Source: Rivularia sp963920925 (GTDB taxonomy: Bacteria; Cyanobacteriota; Cyanobacteriia; Cyanobacteriales; Nostocaceae). From it: 64,000 nucleotides of DNA. The DNA lies in assembly GCF_963920925.1 (NCBI RefSeq), contig NZ_CAWUDI010000001.1, forward strand, positions 248,001 to 312,000. The letters are read 5' to 3'. Positions within the stretch are counted from its first letter, which is position 1. Each line of letters begins with the position of its first letter. The notes beneath the pieces were generated by a model that was given only the letters and a program-made list of their open reading frames with translations, ran no database searches and was not told where the DNA came from. Shown piece by piece: positions 1 to 9,368 of this stretch. Position numbers and translations under genes: made by a program.

Positions 1-698
1 GTTTGCGCTCCTACGATGCCGTCAACATCCAAACCATAAGCTCTTTGGAAGCGTTTCACGGCATCTTCGGTAATTGGGCCGTAAATACCCGTCGAATTAC
101 CGTAATAAAAACCTGCTACTCGCAATCTTTCTTGCAAAGCTTTGACAGTTTCACCTTCATCGCCTTTGCCCAGTAAATTGGGATTGCGGCGCTTAGTAGT
201 ATTAGCAGCCACCTTTACTGAAGGCTTTTGCTCGTTGTTTGAGTTAGTTCTAACGACTGGCTTTTTCGTCGCGGCTGCTCTATTCGTATTTACGGTTACA
301 GCCGCACGCCAACCTTCTAATTTTTGTAATGTAGCAGGTCCGGCTACACCGTCAACGCTGATGCTAGCCGCTTTTTGAAAGCGTCTAACAGCATCTTCTG
401 TTTTAATGTCATATACCTGAGTCACAGGAACTTGATAAAAACCAGCCCTTTGCAAATCTTGTTGCAAATCTTTAACAGACGGACCTCTATCTCCTTTTTG
501 CAGTGCTAAAGCGCTACTAGCAATAGTAAGAATAGAGATAGTTAATACTAGAGGTAACATATACCTCCAAGCCTTACTTGAAAAACGTTTCAAGTCTGGA
601 GTTTCTGCGGTTTTCAACCAGGAATTAAGATAAACCAATTCACTGGCTGAGGGATCTTCATAGACGACCGCTAAGTGCAAATACGCAAGATTGTCCAT
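1..698 (-). CDS. Peptidoglycan-binding domain protein (3' end outside window)
   Basis: Open reading frame running off the left edge; the ATG at 696-698 begins MDNLAYLHLAVVYEDPS. About 50 residues of cytoplasmic N-terminus precede one hydrophobic segment (roughly residues 48-68, LPLVLTISILTIASSALAL). Two PG_binding_1-type modules follow, each with the pattern GDxGxxVKxLQxxLxxAGFY...ITEDAVxxFQ...DGxxG, joined by a basic Ser/Thr/Asn linker (TNRAATKKPVVRTNSNN). The family binds peptidoglycan, so the modules should lie outside the membrane, held by the single membrane segment. No catalytic domain is visible in the part present, but the C-terminus is missing and could carry one. It is transcribed in the same direction as cobN, whose stop lies only 9 bases before this start, so the two may share a transcript. 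Confidence 0.85.
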   Translation of the reverse strand, partial: MDNLAYLHLAVVYEDPSASELVYLNSWLKTAETPDLKRFSSKAWRYMLPLVLTISILTIASSALALQKGDRGPSVKDLQQDLQRAGFYQVPVTQVYDIKTEDAVRRFQKAASISVDGVAGPATLQKLEGWRAAVTVNTNRAAATKKPVVRTNSNNEQKPSVKVAANTTKRRNPNLLGKGDEGETVKALQERLRVAGFYYGNSTGIYGPITEDAVKRFQRAYGLDVDGIVGAQ

Positions 699-707
699 AT
701 TTTTTTC

Positions 708-3700
708 TTACACCACCGATTTTGATTCGATTGCTGCTTCTGCTTGGTGAACCAGGTTTCGTAAATTATCTATTGTTGATATATTTACATCCTGCCATAA
801 ACCGCGCTGGTATGCTTCTAATAATCTTTCAGCAATATCACGCAAAGCATACGGATTGTTGTTCTCAATGAATTCACACACGTTTGTGTCGAAAAGATAA
901 GCTTGACAAATTCCCTGATACATATGATCTTCTACACAGTTAGCGGTAGCATCATAAGCAAATAAATAATCTACCGTCGCTGCGATTTCAAATGCACCTT
1001 TATAAGCGTGACGCATCACTCCTTCAATCCATTTGGGATTGACAACTCGCGAACGATACACCCTGGCTATTTCTTGTTGAAGTTTGCGGATTCGCGGATT
1101 ACTGGGAATGGAATTATCGCCAAAATATGTTTGGGGGTTTTTACCCGTTAAAGAACGCACTGCTGCTGTCAAACCACCCTGAAACTGATAATAATCGTCG
1201 GAATCGAGCAAATCGTGTTCGCGATTGTCTTGATTGTGCAGCACTATTTGCATTTTAACTAAACGTTGCTCGAAAGCTTCTGGTGCAGCTTTGCACAAAC
1301 CCTTACCCGTGTATGCATAGCAGCTCCAGTTCATGTACGCACGGGCCAAATCTTCATCTGAACTCCAATTTTGAGATTCAATCAACCCTTGTAAACCAGC
1401 ACCATAAGCTCCTCCCTTACTACCAAAGATACGATACCGCGATCGCGTTTTTGCTGCTTCTACATTTAATCCTTGTTTAATCAAAAGTTCTGTTTCAGAT
1501 GTTACTTGTGCCGCTAAGGGATTATACTCTGGAGATTCGTCTAATGCTGCAACTGCTATAACGGCTTGGTCGAAAAGTTCGATTAAGTTGGGGAAAGCAT
1601 CTCGAAAGAAACCAGATATTCTCAAGGTGACATCTACACGGGGACGCTGTAAAACTGATATTGGTAAAATTTCAAAATCTACTACTCTGCGCGAAGCACC
1701 ATCCCATACTGGCTGCACTCCAATTAAAGCCAAGGCTTGAGCGATATCGTCGCCTCCGGTTCGCATTGTCGAAGTTCCCCACACCGATAAAGCAAGCGTT
1801 TTGGGATATTCGCCATGTTCTTGCGTGTAAGTTTCCACAAGAGTCTCTGCGGCTTTTCTTCCAACATCCCAAGCCGATTCTGTAGGAATGGCACGAATAT
1901 CAACCGAGTAAAAGTTATTGCCAGTAGGTAAAACCTCCGGACGACCCCTTGTTGGTGCCCCAGAAGGAGCGCTTCTTACGTACCTGCCGTCAAGTCCTCG
2001 TAATAAATTTTTAATTTCTAAATCAGTTTGCATTAAAGCAGGAAGAAGATAATTATCAATCCAATTTAGAACTAATTGAGTTTGAGAATCGGGGGTTTGT
2101 ATTTGATGGGGAACAAAGAAATTAACCTCACCCCCTGCCCCTCTCCTTGCTAAGGAGAGGGGTGTCCGATAGGACGGGGTGAGGTTTTTTATGCTTTGCT
2201 CGACAACAGCAGCAGCATATTCTTCCACAAGCTCGATTGCATCACCTACATTGCGACAAGGCACGCTGCTTTGATTTTCAAAAGCTTGAATTGGGTTATC
2301 TATTAAAGGATCGATTTCCCAGCCTAAATCTTGAGCAATTGCCCGAGTTAACCCCGAATGATGCCGATTTGGATGACGGGCGATCGCCACAATTAAATCT
2401 CTTAATTGTCTTCCGCTGGGACAGTTGCCAAATACGTGTAAACCATCGCGAATTTGAGCCTCTTTTAATTCACATAAATATCCATCTAAATAATCTAAAA
2501 CTTGATTTTGCTTTTGAGTTTGTTTTTGATTTACTAATTGTTCGTTGTTAATTTTTAAGTCTAAATGTAAATTTTCTTGAAGAATTAACTCGGTAATCCG
2601 CTCGTTGATAATTGGCAAACGTTTGGGGTCTAAATTTTGGGCTTCGTAATACTCATCTACCAAATTTTCCAGCTTTTCGAGGGAACCGTAAAGTTCTGCA
2701 CGAGTTAAAGGGGGAGTAAGGTGATCTACGATTACAGCTTGAGCGCGGCGTTTAGCTTGAGAACCTTCCCCAGGGTCGTTGACAATAAAAGGATAAAGGT
2801 GTGGAAGGGTTCCAAAAGCAACTTCTGGATAGCAATTTTCCGATAAAGCGATACTTTTACCCGGCAGCCATTCTAGGTTTCCATGTTTCCCCACATGAAC
2901 TACAGCATCAGCAGCAAAGGATTTTCTGATCCAGTGATAGAAAGCTAAATAAGCATGAGTTGGTTCCAAATCCGGCGCGTGATAATTCAAGCTGGGGTCG
3001 ATATCGTAGCCCCGCGCTGGCTGAATTCCGATGAAAACGTTACCGAGTTGGATACCGGGGATGGGGAATTGGGTATTACTCCCCATCTCCTTGTCCCCTT
3101 GTCTCCCCATCTCCCGATCCCCCCATCTTTGAGAAATACCCTCGCGAACAACTTCTGGTAAAGAATCAAAGTATTCTTGATAATCTTCCGGGGAAAGACT
3201 TTGGCGGATTTTTCTTAAATCCCTGGCTTCTGGATCGTTAGTAACTCCTGCGGTAAGTAATTCTATTAATTCATTTCCGTTTTCGGGTAGATTTTCTACT
3301 TGATAACCGGCGTTTTGCAAGGCTTGCAAAATTTCAATACAGCTTTGGGGTGTATCCAATCCAACTCCATTAGCTAAACGTCCGTCGCGAGTGGGATAGT
3401 TTGCCAAAATCAAAGCTACGCGACGTTTCTGGGGAGATTTATAGCGCAGTTTCACCCAATTTGCTGCCAAATCCGCCACAAATTCAATCCGCGAAGCGAC
3501 TGGTTTATAAATAACGACATCAGTTTGTAAAGCAGAATTTGTATTTTCTACCGTTTTGAAAGAGACAGCACGACTAATAATCCGTCCATCAACTTCTGGT
3601 AGTGCCACATTCATAGCAATATCGCGTGGAGATAATCCTTGAGAAGAAGATTCCCATTGTTCGATTGAACTACTGCTGAGGATGACTTGCAGTACGGGAA

Positions 3701-4640
3701 CATCTAAATTTTCCCATAATTCTACAGATGGCCTTTCAGTTTCTAATCGCGCTAAAGAAAAACTGGTAGTGTTGAGTACAAAGGAAACACTTTCCCCATC
3801 CTGATTTTGCAAAAATTCAGTTAATTCATTTTGAACATCAATTTCACGCAGTGAAGAAATAAAAACTGGAACCGGATTTATATTTCGTTTAGCTAAAGCT
3901 TCACACAAAGCATCAATAACCAAAGTATTTCCCGCTAAATAATGAGCGCGGTAGAAGAGGATAGCGACTTTTGGTAATTGAGTGGAAGGAGATGGGGAGA
4001 CAAGGGGATGGGGAGACAAGGTAGAAGAAGATTCTACCCCCTCTACCCTTTCTACCCCATGCCCAATCCCCAATCCCCTATGCCCAATCCCCCAATCGTA
4101 CAAACCAAACTTCGGCACCTCTTGAGGAGATGGAGGATTAAATGATGTTGAAAGACAATTATCAGCAATAAACTTAAAAGCGTTAACAAAATTGTCAACT
4201 CCACCTTGGCTGAAATAGCGAGATATTTGATTGACTTTAGCTAGAGGTAAAGTGGAATGAGATATTAAGTCTAGGTCTAGAGCATCATCTCCTGGGATTA
4301 CAATTAAATTAGTACCTTTACGTTCTACAATTTCTTGTACCACTTCTAAACCATAAGCCCAGTAAGAAACTCCTCCTAATAAACGTAAGATAATAACTTG
4401 GGCATATTCCAAAATTTGCTCTGCATAACTATCAATACTTATTTGATGCTGTAAATTTAATAAGTTAGCTACTCTAATTTCATCAAATGTTGGAGGTAAT
4501 TTGGAAACTGCTGCTGCTATGGTTTGAATATCTGTATCAGCTGAAGTTAAAAATACAAACTTTGCAGTAGTTTGTTCTAGAAATATTAAGTCTTCTGACT
4601 GTAAGTTAAATTCTTTAGACTTAGAACTTATTCGATGCAT
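708..4640 (-). CDS. cobN: Cobaltochelatase subunit CobN
   Basis: 1310-residue large chelatase subunit that inserts cobalt into hydrogenobyrinate a,c-diamide in aerobic cobalamin synthesis. The block HVGKHGNLEWLPGK is typical of CobN rather than the magnesium chelatase subunit ChlH. Further family blocks are VNDPGEGSQAKRRAQAVIVDH, LSVWGTSTMRTGGDD and YTGKGLCKAAPEAFEQR. The ATG at 4640 is the natural start. No CobS or CobT lies nearby; cyanobacteria are often thought to use ChlI/ChlD-like partners, which is inference here. Four segments look foreign to the family and coincide with intergenic-type repeats translated in frame: about 3955-4100, 3040-3130, 2124-2186 and 1925-1985. They do not break the reading frame. 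The gene diverges from the histidine kinase at 4735. Confidence 0.95.
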   Translation of the reverse strand: MHRISSKSKEFNLQSEDLIFLEQTTAKFVFLTSADTDIQTIAAAVSKLPPTFDEIRVANLLNLQHQISIDSYAEQILEYAQVIILRLLGGVSYWAYGLEVVQEIVERKGTNLIVIPGDDALDLDLISHSTLPLAKVNQISRYFSQGGVDNFVNAFKFIADNCLSTSFNPPSPQEVPKFGLYDWGIGHRGLGIGHGVERVEGVESSSTLSPHPLVSPSPSTQLPKVAILFYRAHYLAGNTLVIDALCEALAKRNINPVPVFISSLREIDVQNELTEFLQNQDGESVSFVLNTTSFSLARLETERPSVELWENLDVPVLQVILSSSSIEQWESSSQGLSPRDIAMNVALPEVDGRIISRAVSFKTVENTNSALQTDVVIYKPVASRIEFVADLAANWVKLRYKSPQKRRVALILANYPTRDGRLANGVGLDTPQSCIEILQALQNAGYQVENLPENGNELIELLTAGVTNDPEARDLRKIRQSLSPEDYQEYFDSLPEVVREGISQRWGDREMGRQGDKEMGSNTQFPIPGIQLGNVFIGIQPARGYDIDPSLNYHAPDLEPTHAYLAFYHWIRKSFAADAVVHVGKHGNLEWLPGKSIALSENCYPEVAFGTLPHLYPFIVNDPGEGSQAKRRAQAVIVDHLTPPLTRAELYGSLEKLENLVDEYYEAQNLDPKRLPIINERITELILQENLHLDLKINNEQLVNQKQTQKQNQVLDYLDGYLCELKEAQIRDGLHVFGNCPSGRQLRDLIVAIARHPNRHHSGLTRAIAQDLGWEIDPLIDNPIQAFENQSSVPCRNVGDAIELVEEYAAAVVEQSIKNLTPSYRTPLSLARRGAGGEVNFFVPHQIQTPDSQTQLVLNWIDNYLLPALMQTDLEIKNLLRGLDGRYVRSAPSGAPTRGRPEVLPTGNNFYSVDIRAIPTESAWDVGRKAAETLVETYTQEHGEYPKTLALSVWGTSTMRTGGDDIAQALALIGVQPVWDGASRRVVDFEILPISVLQRPRVDVTLRISGFFRDAFPNLIELFDQAVIAVAALDESPEYNPLAAQVTSETELLIKQGLNVEAAKTRSRYRIFGSKGGAYGAGLQGLIESQNWSSDEDLARAYMNWSCYAYTGKGLCKAAPEAFEQRLVKMQIVLHNQDNREHDLLDSDDYYQFQGGLTAAVRSLTGKNPQTYFGDNSIPSNPRIRKLQQEIARVYRSRVVNPKWIEGVMRHAYKGAFEIAATVDYLFAYDATANCVEDHMYQGICQAYLFDTNVCEFIENNNPYALRDIAERLLEAYQRGLWQDVNISTIDNLRNLVHQAEAAIESKSVV
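2124..2186. repeat. Foldback repeat inserted in frame inside cobN
   Basis: Outer arms AACCTCACCCC and GGGGTGAGGTT are perfect complements, and inner arms CCCCTCTCCTT / AAGGAGAGGGG form a second hairpin. The element is intergenic in style (compare the CCCCTCTCC-rich repeat near 22825-22915) but is read through as the CobN segment NLTPSYRTPLSLARRGAGGE. Confidence 0.8.
3955..4100. repeat. Short-repeat insertion inside cobN (GGGGAGACAAGG and CCCAATCCCC units)
   Basis: Degenerate 7-8 bp units (ggggagacaaggggatgg, then taccccctctacc and catgcccaatccccaatcccc) lie inside the CobN reading frame and encode a Gly/Ser/Pro-rich stretch (GIGHRGLGIGHGVERVEG, then SPHPLVSPSPSTQ). The same units occur between genes elsewhere, for example at 39421-39520. 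A second run at about 3055-3125 (ccccatctccttgtcccc) encodes RWGDREMGRQGDKEMG. Confidence 0.75.
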
Positions 4641-4734
4641 AATCCTGGATTACCGTCTTACACTATTGGTTAGAACACATAATTAAAATTTTTGTGCAGC
4701 GCAAACACTCTTCTCACTTCTACTTTGCCGGAAA

Positions 4735-6624
4735 ATGCTTAGTTCTCCCTCGCTAAGCTTTTGTCAAAGCTTGACTAGTAGTGCATTTGAACAACTGCGA
4801 GAATTATTGCAACAAATGATTTCTCCAGTCGGAAATGCAGCAGTGATATTGACAGAAGCTGTTTTGGCACGCATCCCCACTCCAGGAAACTGGCAGATGC
4901 AACAGTTTACAGTAGTGATTTCGGCTGAATTTAGCGGTTTATTAGTAGGTTTACCACAAACTGCCGCCATTAGTACAAGTGATGGTGATTTTTCAGTTGA
5001 TACTTGTCTGACGTTTGAACCCAAAGAAATAATTCAGTTTCTTAAAACATTAAAAGATTTATTTGAAAACGATTCTCAAACTTATAAAAGACTCGAACAA
5101 TATTGCCTAATTCCCGCTGTTAATGATGCTACACTGCAAAGTCAATTTACAGTATTGTTGTTAAAACACTTAACTACAGAGCAAAACCAACCTGACGTAT
5201 TAAATTTTACCAATAAAATATTTTCCTGCGAACACGTCGAAAACGCGCTAGAAAAACAGATTGCTCAAGAAAGACTTTTAAATGAAGTAATTACGCAAAC
5301 TCGTAAAAGCTTAGATTTATCAGTAATAGTCGCAACTGCAATGGATCGAGTTAAAGAGTTTCTCAAATTAGATAGATTAGTAGTTTATAAATTTGACGAA
5401 CCCAATCTTAACAATCGCGCAGATTATTCGCACCATAATTTAGAAAAATCACCTCCTCGCACGGGTTGTGTAGTTTACGAAGTTTTAGCAAATGACACTA
5501 TTTCTTCGGTATTAAATTATTCTGAAGAAAGATGTTTGATGCCACCAACTGAATGTTGGAAAAAATTTCGTCAAGGTTTTACTTTAGCCGTTAGTGATGT
5601 AGAAAAAACTTATGCTCTGGAAAAGTGTTTATTAGGATATTTAAAAAAAATTAGAGTTAAAGCAAAGTTTGCCGCACCCATTGTCTTTGAGGAAAAACTT
5701 TGGGGTTTATTAATTGCTCATCAATGCGATACTACCCGCAATTGGACGCAAAACGAACAAATATTGCTGACTTCAGTTGCCGAACAATTGGCGATCGCCA
5801 TTCATCAATCTGAGTTAATGCAGTCTTTAAAGTCAGATAAATTAACTTTGGAGCAAAGAGTTAAAGATAGAACTATTGAGCTACACGATGCATTAGTAGC
5901 CGCAGAAGCAGCAAACCGTCTCAGAAACGAATTTCTCGCGACTATCAGTCATGAACTATTAACACCGCTGACTTATGTAATCGGAATGTCTTCTACATTA
6001 CTGCGTTGGTCATTTGGTGAATTAACCGATCGACAGCGAAGTTATCTCCAAACTATTCATGATAGCGGCGAACGTTTGTTAGAGATGATTAGCGATATCT
6101 TAGAATTATCACAAATAGAAGCAGGTAAAGCAGTTTTAAATATTACTGAATTTTCTTTAACTGATACAGTAAAAAACACTGTAAATAATCATTTAGCAGA
6201 AAAAGCAACAAAAGCACAAATAAATCTCAAGTTTGACTTGCTTTTCAATTCCCAAAAAGATAAATTTACCGCCGATTTTCGACGAGTCAATCAAATTTTA
6301 TTAAACTTATTAACTAACGCAATTAAATTTACTCCCAAAGGTGGTAGCGTCACTTTGCGGGTTTGGATAGAATATAAAAATGCCGTTTTTCAAGTAGAAG
6401 ACACTGGGATCGGCATTCCCCAATCACAATTATCTATGCTATTTGAAAAATTCCAACAGCTTGATACTCCTTATCGCAGAAGTTACGAAGGTACAGGTTT
6501 AGGTTTAGCTTTAACCAAACAACTCGTGCAGATGCATCGAGGCAGAATTGATGTCGAATCCACAGTTGGTAAGGGTTCAATCTTCACCGTATGGATACCG
6601 CAACAGTTATCAGTTATCAGTTAG
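4735..6624 (+). CDS. GAF-domain sensor histidine kinase
   Basis: 629 residues. The N-terminal about 180 residues are not recognised (perhaps a degenerate sensor). A GAF domain follows at about 195-360 (SLDLSVIVATAMDRVKEFLKLDRLVVYKFDE ... KLWGLLIAHQC, only in part quoted as motifs). HisKA contains NEFLATISHELLTPL with the phospho-accepting His at about residue 406. The HATPase domain has an N box (NQILLNLLTNAIKFTP), G1 (VEDTGIGIP), F box (FEKFQQLD) and G2 (GTGLGLAL). There is no membrane segment and no receiver domain, so it should be a soluble kinase that signals to a separate regulator, none of which is adjacent. The GAF region lacks the usual phytochrome chromophore Cys context, so bilin binding cannot be claimed. 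It is divergent from cobN. A repeat, (cagttaccagtt)n, follows the stop. Confidence 0.9.
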   Translation: MLSSPSLSFCQSLTSSAFEQLRELLQQMISPVGNAAVILTEAVLARIPTPGNWQMQQFTVVISAEFSGLLVGLPQTAAISTSDGDFSVDTCLTFEPKEIIQFLKTLKDLFENDSQTYKRLEQYCLIPAVNDATLQSQFTVLLLKHLTTEQNQPDVLNFTNKIFSCEHVENALEKQIAQERLLNEVITQTRKSLDLSVIVATAMDRVKEFLKLDRLVVYKFDEPNLNNRADYSHHNLEKSPPRTGCVVYEVLANDTISSVLNYSEERCLMPPTECWKKFRQGFTLAVSDVEKTYALEKCLLGYLKKIRVKAKFAAPIVFEEKLWGLLIAHQCDTTRNWTQNEQILLTSVAEQLAIAIHQSELMQSLKSDKLTLEQRVKDRTIELHDALVAAEAANRLRNEFLATISHELLTPLTYVIGMSSTLLRWSFGELTDRQRSYLQTIHDSGERLLEMISDILELSQIEAGKAVLNITEFSLTDTVKNTVNNHLAEKATKAQINLKFDLLFNSQKDKFTADFRRVNQILLNLLTNAIKFTPKGGSVTLRVWIEYKNAVFQVEDTGIGIPQSQLSMLFEKFQQLDTPYRRSYEGTGLGLALTKQLVQMHRGRIDVESTVGKGSIFTVWIPQQLSVIS

Positions 6625-6775
6625 CAGTTACCAGTGAACAGTTACCAGTTACCAGTGTTGAATTTAAAATTCCTAACTTTGGTGGTACTAACTCGCACAC
6701 AAGGAATATGTCTTGATGTGGATTACTAATCGTAATTGATAATTGATAATTGATAATTGTTCACTGATAACTATT

Positions 6776-7195
6776 ATGGCAAACCTCGTTGAAACTGCTA
6801 CCAATGCAGGAAAATTTAAGACTTTGATAAAAGCGGTGCAAACAGCAGAATTAACCGATATTCTTACTACTGCCGATGTATATACTGTGTTTGCACCGAC
6901 TGATGAAGCTTTTGCTAAGTTACCGGAAGGTACTTTAGAATCTTTACTGCAAGACATCCACAAATTAAAAATGATTTTGACTTATCATGTTGCATTTGGC
7001 GATGTTCGTTCCGATGATTTAGCGCAGATTGAGGAAGTACCAACTGTTGAAGGCTCAATTATAGCTGTTGAATCGCAGTCAGGAAAAGTTAAGTTAAACG
7101 ACGCTAACGTTATTGAGGAAGATATTTTGGCAGACAACGGCGTAATTCATGTAATTGATTCCGTTTTAATGCCCGCTATTATTGCAGGACATTGA
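6776..7195 (+). CDS. Fasciclin (FAS1) domain protein
   Basis: 139 residues, one FAS1 domain: NLVETATNAGKFKTLIKAVQ, then the H1-type motif YTVFAPTDEAFAKLP, LKMILTYHVAFGDV, and the H2-type end NGVIHVIDSVLMP. FAS1 domains mediate adhesion or ligand binding. No signal peptide is visible, so the location may be cytoplasmic or reached by another route, as for many short cyanobacterial FAS1 proteins. The ATG at 6776 is preferred because the in-frame upstream codons (from 6743) lie inside the heptamer repeat (attgataattg). It stands alone between a histidine kinase and a small mobile-type repeat. Confidence 0.9.
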   Translation: MANLVETATNAGKFKTLIKAVQTAELTDILTTADVYTVFAPTDEAFAKLPEGTLESLLQDIHKLKMILTYHVAFGDVRSDDLAQIEEVPTVEGSIIAVESQSGKVKLNDANVIEEDILADNGVIHVIDSVLMPAIIAGH

Positions 7196-7262
7196 GTTAC
7201 AATCTTTGAAGTAATTAGAAACCCGCTTTCTTTATACAAATCAAATTTAAGTTTGATTATTT

Positions 7263-7405
7263 TAGGACTTACGCATTCACCCGAAGGGTGTGGCTCATCG
7301 CAACGAAGCGCGCAGCGTGTCCCGTAAGAAACATAAAATTAAGCTTGACTCACGGCTTAGATCCCCCCAACCCCCCTTAACAAGGGGGGCTTTGCGTGAG
7401 TCCTA
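7263..7405. mobile_element. MITE-like element with 13-bp terminal inverted repeats
   Basis: Left end TAGGACTTACGCA (7263-7275) and right end TGCGTGAGTCCTA (7393-7405) are inverted repeats matching at 12 of 13 positions. The ends sit on TA dinucleotides, as expected from an IS630/Tc1-type TA target duplication. The 143-bp interior has no reading frame but contains two repeat motifs: cgcagcgtgtcccgtaag and the hairpin ccccccttaacaagggggg. It is probably a non-autonomous element moved in trans; no transposase gene is seen in this window. Confidence 0.65.
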
Positions 7406-7509
7406 TATTTATAGAAACCGGGTTTATTTACGATAAGATGTCAGTAAATTTCAATTTTGCTGCATCTGATTTTTTGTTTGTAAATTATTCATTGATAATT
7501 GTTCACTGT

Positions 7510-8970
7510 TCACTGTTCACTGATAACACATCCCGTGCGGGAAGGTATATTCAACGAAATTTGCGAATCTCCTCGATCTTTCAACTCAACTTTATCGCTA
7601 GCGTATAAAAGCTTATTTGGTTTCGATTGCAAATCACTAATATCTACATCAACTGTGCTTGGGGAAGTACTAACATTAACCGCCACAATTAATTCTTGTT
7701 TGTCTAAAATACGCGCAAATACATATAGTTCACCTTCCGCAAAAAGTACTTTATATTCACCAGTACGCAAGCAGGGATAAGCGTGACGTAAAGCAATCAA
7801 TTCCCGGTGAGTTTCAAGAATTTCCTTATCCCAATTTTCTTCTAAAGGAAAACCACGTCGCGAATCTGGATCGAGTTTACCCACCAAACCAACTTCATCA
7901 CCGTAGTATATACTGGGGGCACCGGGAAAAGTTAGTAAAAGTAAAGTTGCTAACTCAACACTTTTTTTATCTCCATCAGCAATACTAATTAAGCGTGCGG
8001 TATCGTGAGAAGCCAGTAAGTTTAATTGAGTCAGTTGAATTTCCCAGGGATAAAGCTTTAATACTTCTTGAATTTTTTCGGCGTATCCAGCAGCAGATAA
8101 AGCCGGATATGGTTCATAGTCGCGGTCTTTCACCTGTTCTATATCAACGCGATCGCCAGCAGCAAAAGCAATGGTTGGTGCGGTGAATAAATAATTCATT
8201 ACGCCGTCAAATTGGCTACCATCCAACCATTCACGAGCATCAACCCAAACTTCACCGACTATATAAGCTTCGCTATTTATTGCTTTGACTCTTTCCCGAA
8301 ATTCTTGCCAAAAACCAGGTGTTCTGATTTCAAAAGGAACATCTAAGCGCCAGCCATCAATACCGAATTTTATCCAATATTCGGCAATTTCCATGATATA
8401 TTCCCGTACTTCGGGATTATCATGATTAAATACCGGCAAAGCACGATTTCCATCCCATCCTTCGTAATTAGCAGGTTTTTCGCCGGTGTAAGGTGCAAGC
8501 GGCCAGTCATGAATTTTAAACCAATCTAACCACGGTGAATGCGGCCCATTTTCTAAAATATCGTTAAAAAAGAAAAAGCCGCGACTGCTGTGATTGAATA
8601 CCCCATCTAAAACAACTTTAATATCTCGTGCATGAGCCGCTTCCAATAAATCTTTAAAAGCAGGATTTCCACCCAACAAAGGATCTACTTGATAATAATC
8701 GTGAGTATGATAGCGATGATTGCTAGCTGATTGAAAAATAGGAGTAAAGTAGACAGCATTAACGCCTAAATCCTGCAAATAATCTAATTCTTCCATTACG
8801 CCCCATAAATCCCCTCCTTTATAGCCTTGGAGTGTAGGCATTTCATGCCAATCTTCCCAACTAGCATTATTTAACAACCGTTTGCGAGGCTGTTTGCTTA
8901 TCGCGAATCTATCTGGAAAAATTTGGTAAAAAACCGCGTGCTTAACCCAATCTGGTGTTTGAACCTGCAT
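7510..8970 (-). CDS. GH13 alpha-amylase family glycosidase (neopullulanase/cyclomaltodextrinase-like)
   Basis: 486 residues with the GH13 (beta/alpha)8-barrel signatures in order: DGVFNHSS (region I), GWRLDVPFE (region II, nucleophile Asp), IVGEVW (region III, acid/base Glu) and LLASHDT (region IV, transition-state Asp). The start MQVQTPDWVKHAVFYQIFPDRF, quoted in part, is typical of intracellular neopullulanase-like enzymes that hydrolyse maltodextrins or cyclodextrins. There is no signal peptide. The C-terminal beta domain ends at SRTGCVISEQ. The final codons run into a short repeat (tgttcactgttcactgataac), so the very C-terminus may have been altered by repeat insertion. The exact substrate cannot be decided by eye. 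It is monocistronic and divergent from the gene at 9369. Confidence 0.92.
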   Translation of the reverse strand: MQVQTPDWVKHAVFYQIFPDRFAISKQPRKRLLNNASWEDWHEMPTLQGYKGGDLWGVMEELDYLQDLGVNAVYFTPIFQSASNHRYHTHDYYQVDPLLGGNPAFKDLLEAAHARDIKVVLDGVFNHSSRGFFFFNDILENGPHSPWLDWFKIHDWPLAPYTGEKPANYEGWDGNRALPVFNHDNPEVREYIMEIAEYWIKFGIDGWRLDVPFEIRTPGFWQEFRERVKAINSEAYIVGEVWVDAREWLDGSQFDGVMNYLFTAPTIAFAAGDRVDIEQVKDRDYEPYPALSAAGYAEKIQEVLKLYPWEIQLTQLNLLASHDTARLISIADGDKKSVELATLLLLTFPGAPSIYYGDEVGLVGKLDPDSRRGFPLEENWDKEILETHRELIALRHAYPCLRTGEYKVLFAEGELYVFARILDKQELIVAVNVSTSPSTVDVDISDLQSKPNKLLYASDKVELKDRGDSQISLNIPSRTGCVISEQ

Positions 8971-9368
8971 CTTTAACCCCGTATATCTTCAGATGTCATA
9001 ATTACAGATAAAAGGTTCAAAGCAACTCACACCATAGAAAGAAGTTTTACTAAATAAATATAAACTATCAAGCAAAAATAATCGTATTATTTATGCATTG
9101 AAAAAATTAAGTAGTAATTTATAATCTTCGGAAACATATTTACAAAAATTCGGTACGTGGAAAACTTCTATATAAATATTTTACTGACCATTCCCAATTC
9201 CCAATTCCCAATTCCCATCTTAAGATAGATTTATTTTTGCTAATTTATAGCAAGAAACCTAATATTTATTAAGCGATATTACAATTATTTCAAAAATATT
9301 TAGAAATCGTCTAAAACCCAAACATGGTTTTAACGTAGAAGCATATATTGATAATTGAGGTAAATTAA
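8971..9368. other. Divergent intergenic region with AATTCCC repeats
   Basis: 398 bases without a supported gene. AT-rich, so it should hold the promoters of the glycosidase (-) and of the membrane protein (+). It carries about four tandem copies of a 7-bp unit (attccca) near 9187-9217. GAGG at 9356-9359 is the probable ribosome site for the gene at 9369. Confidence 0.6.
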
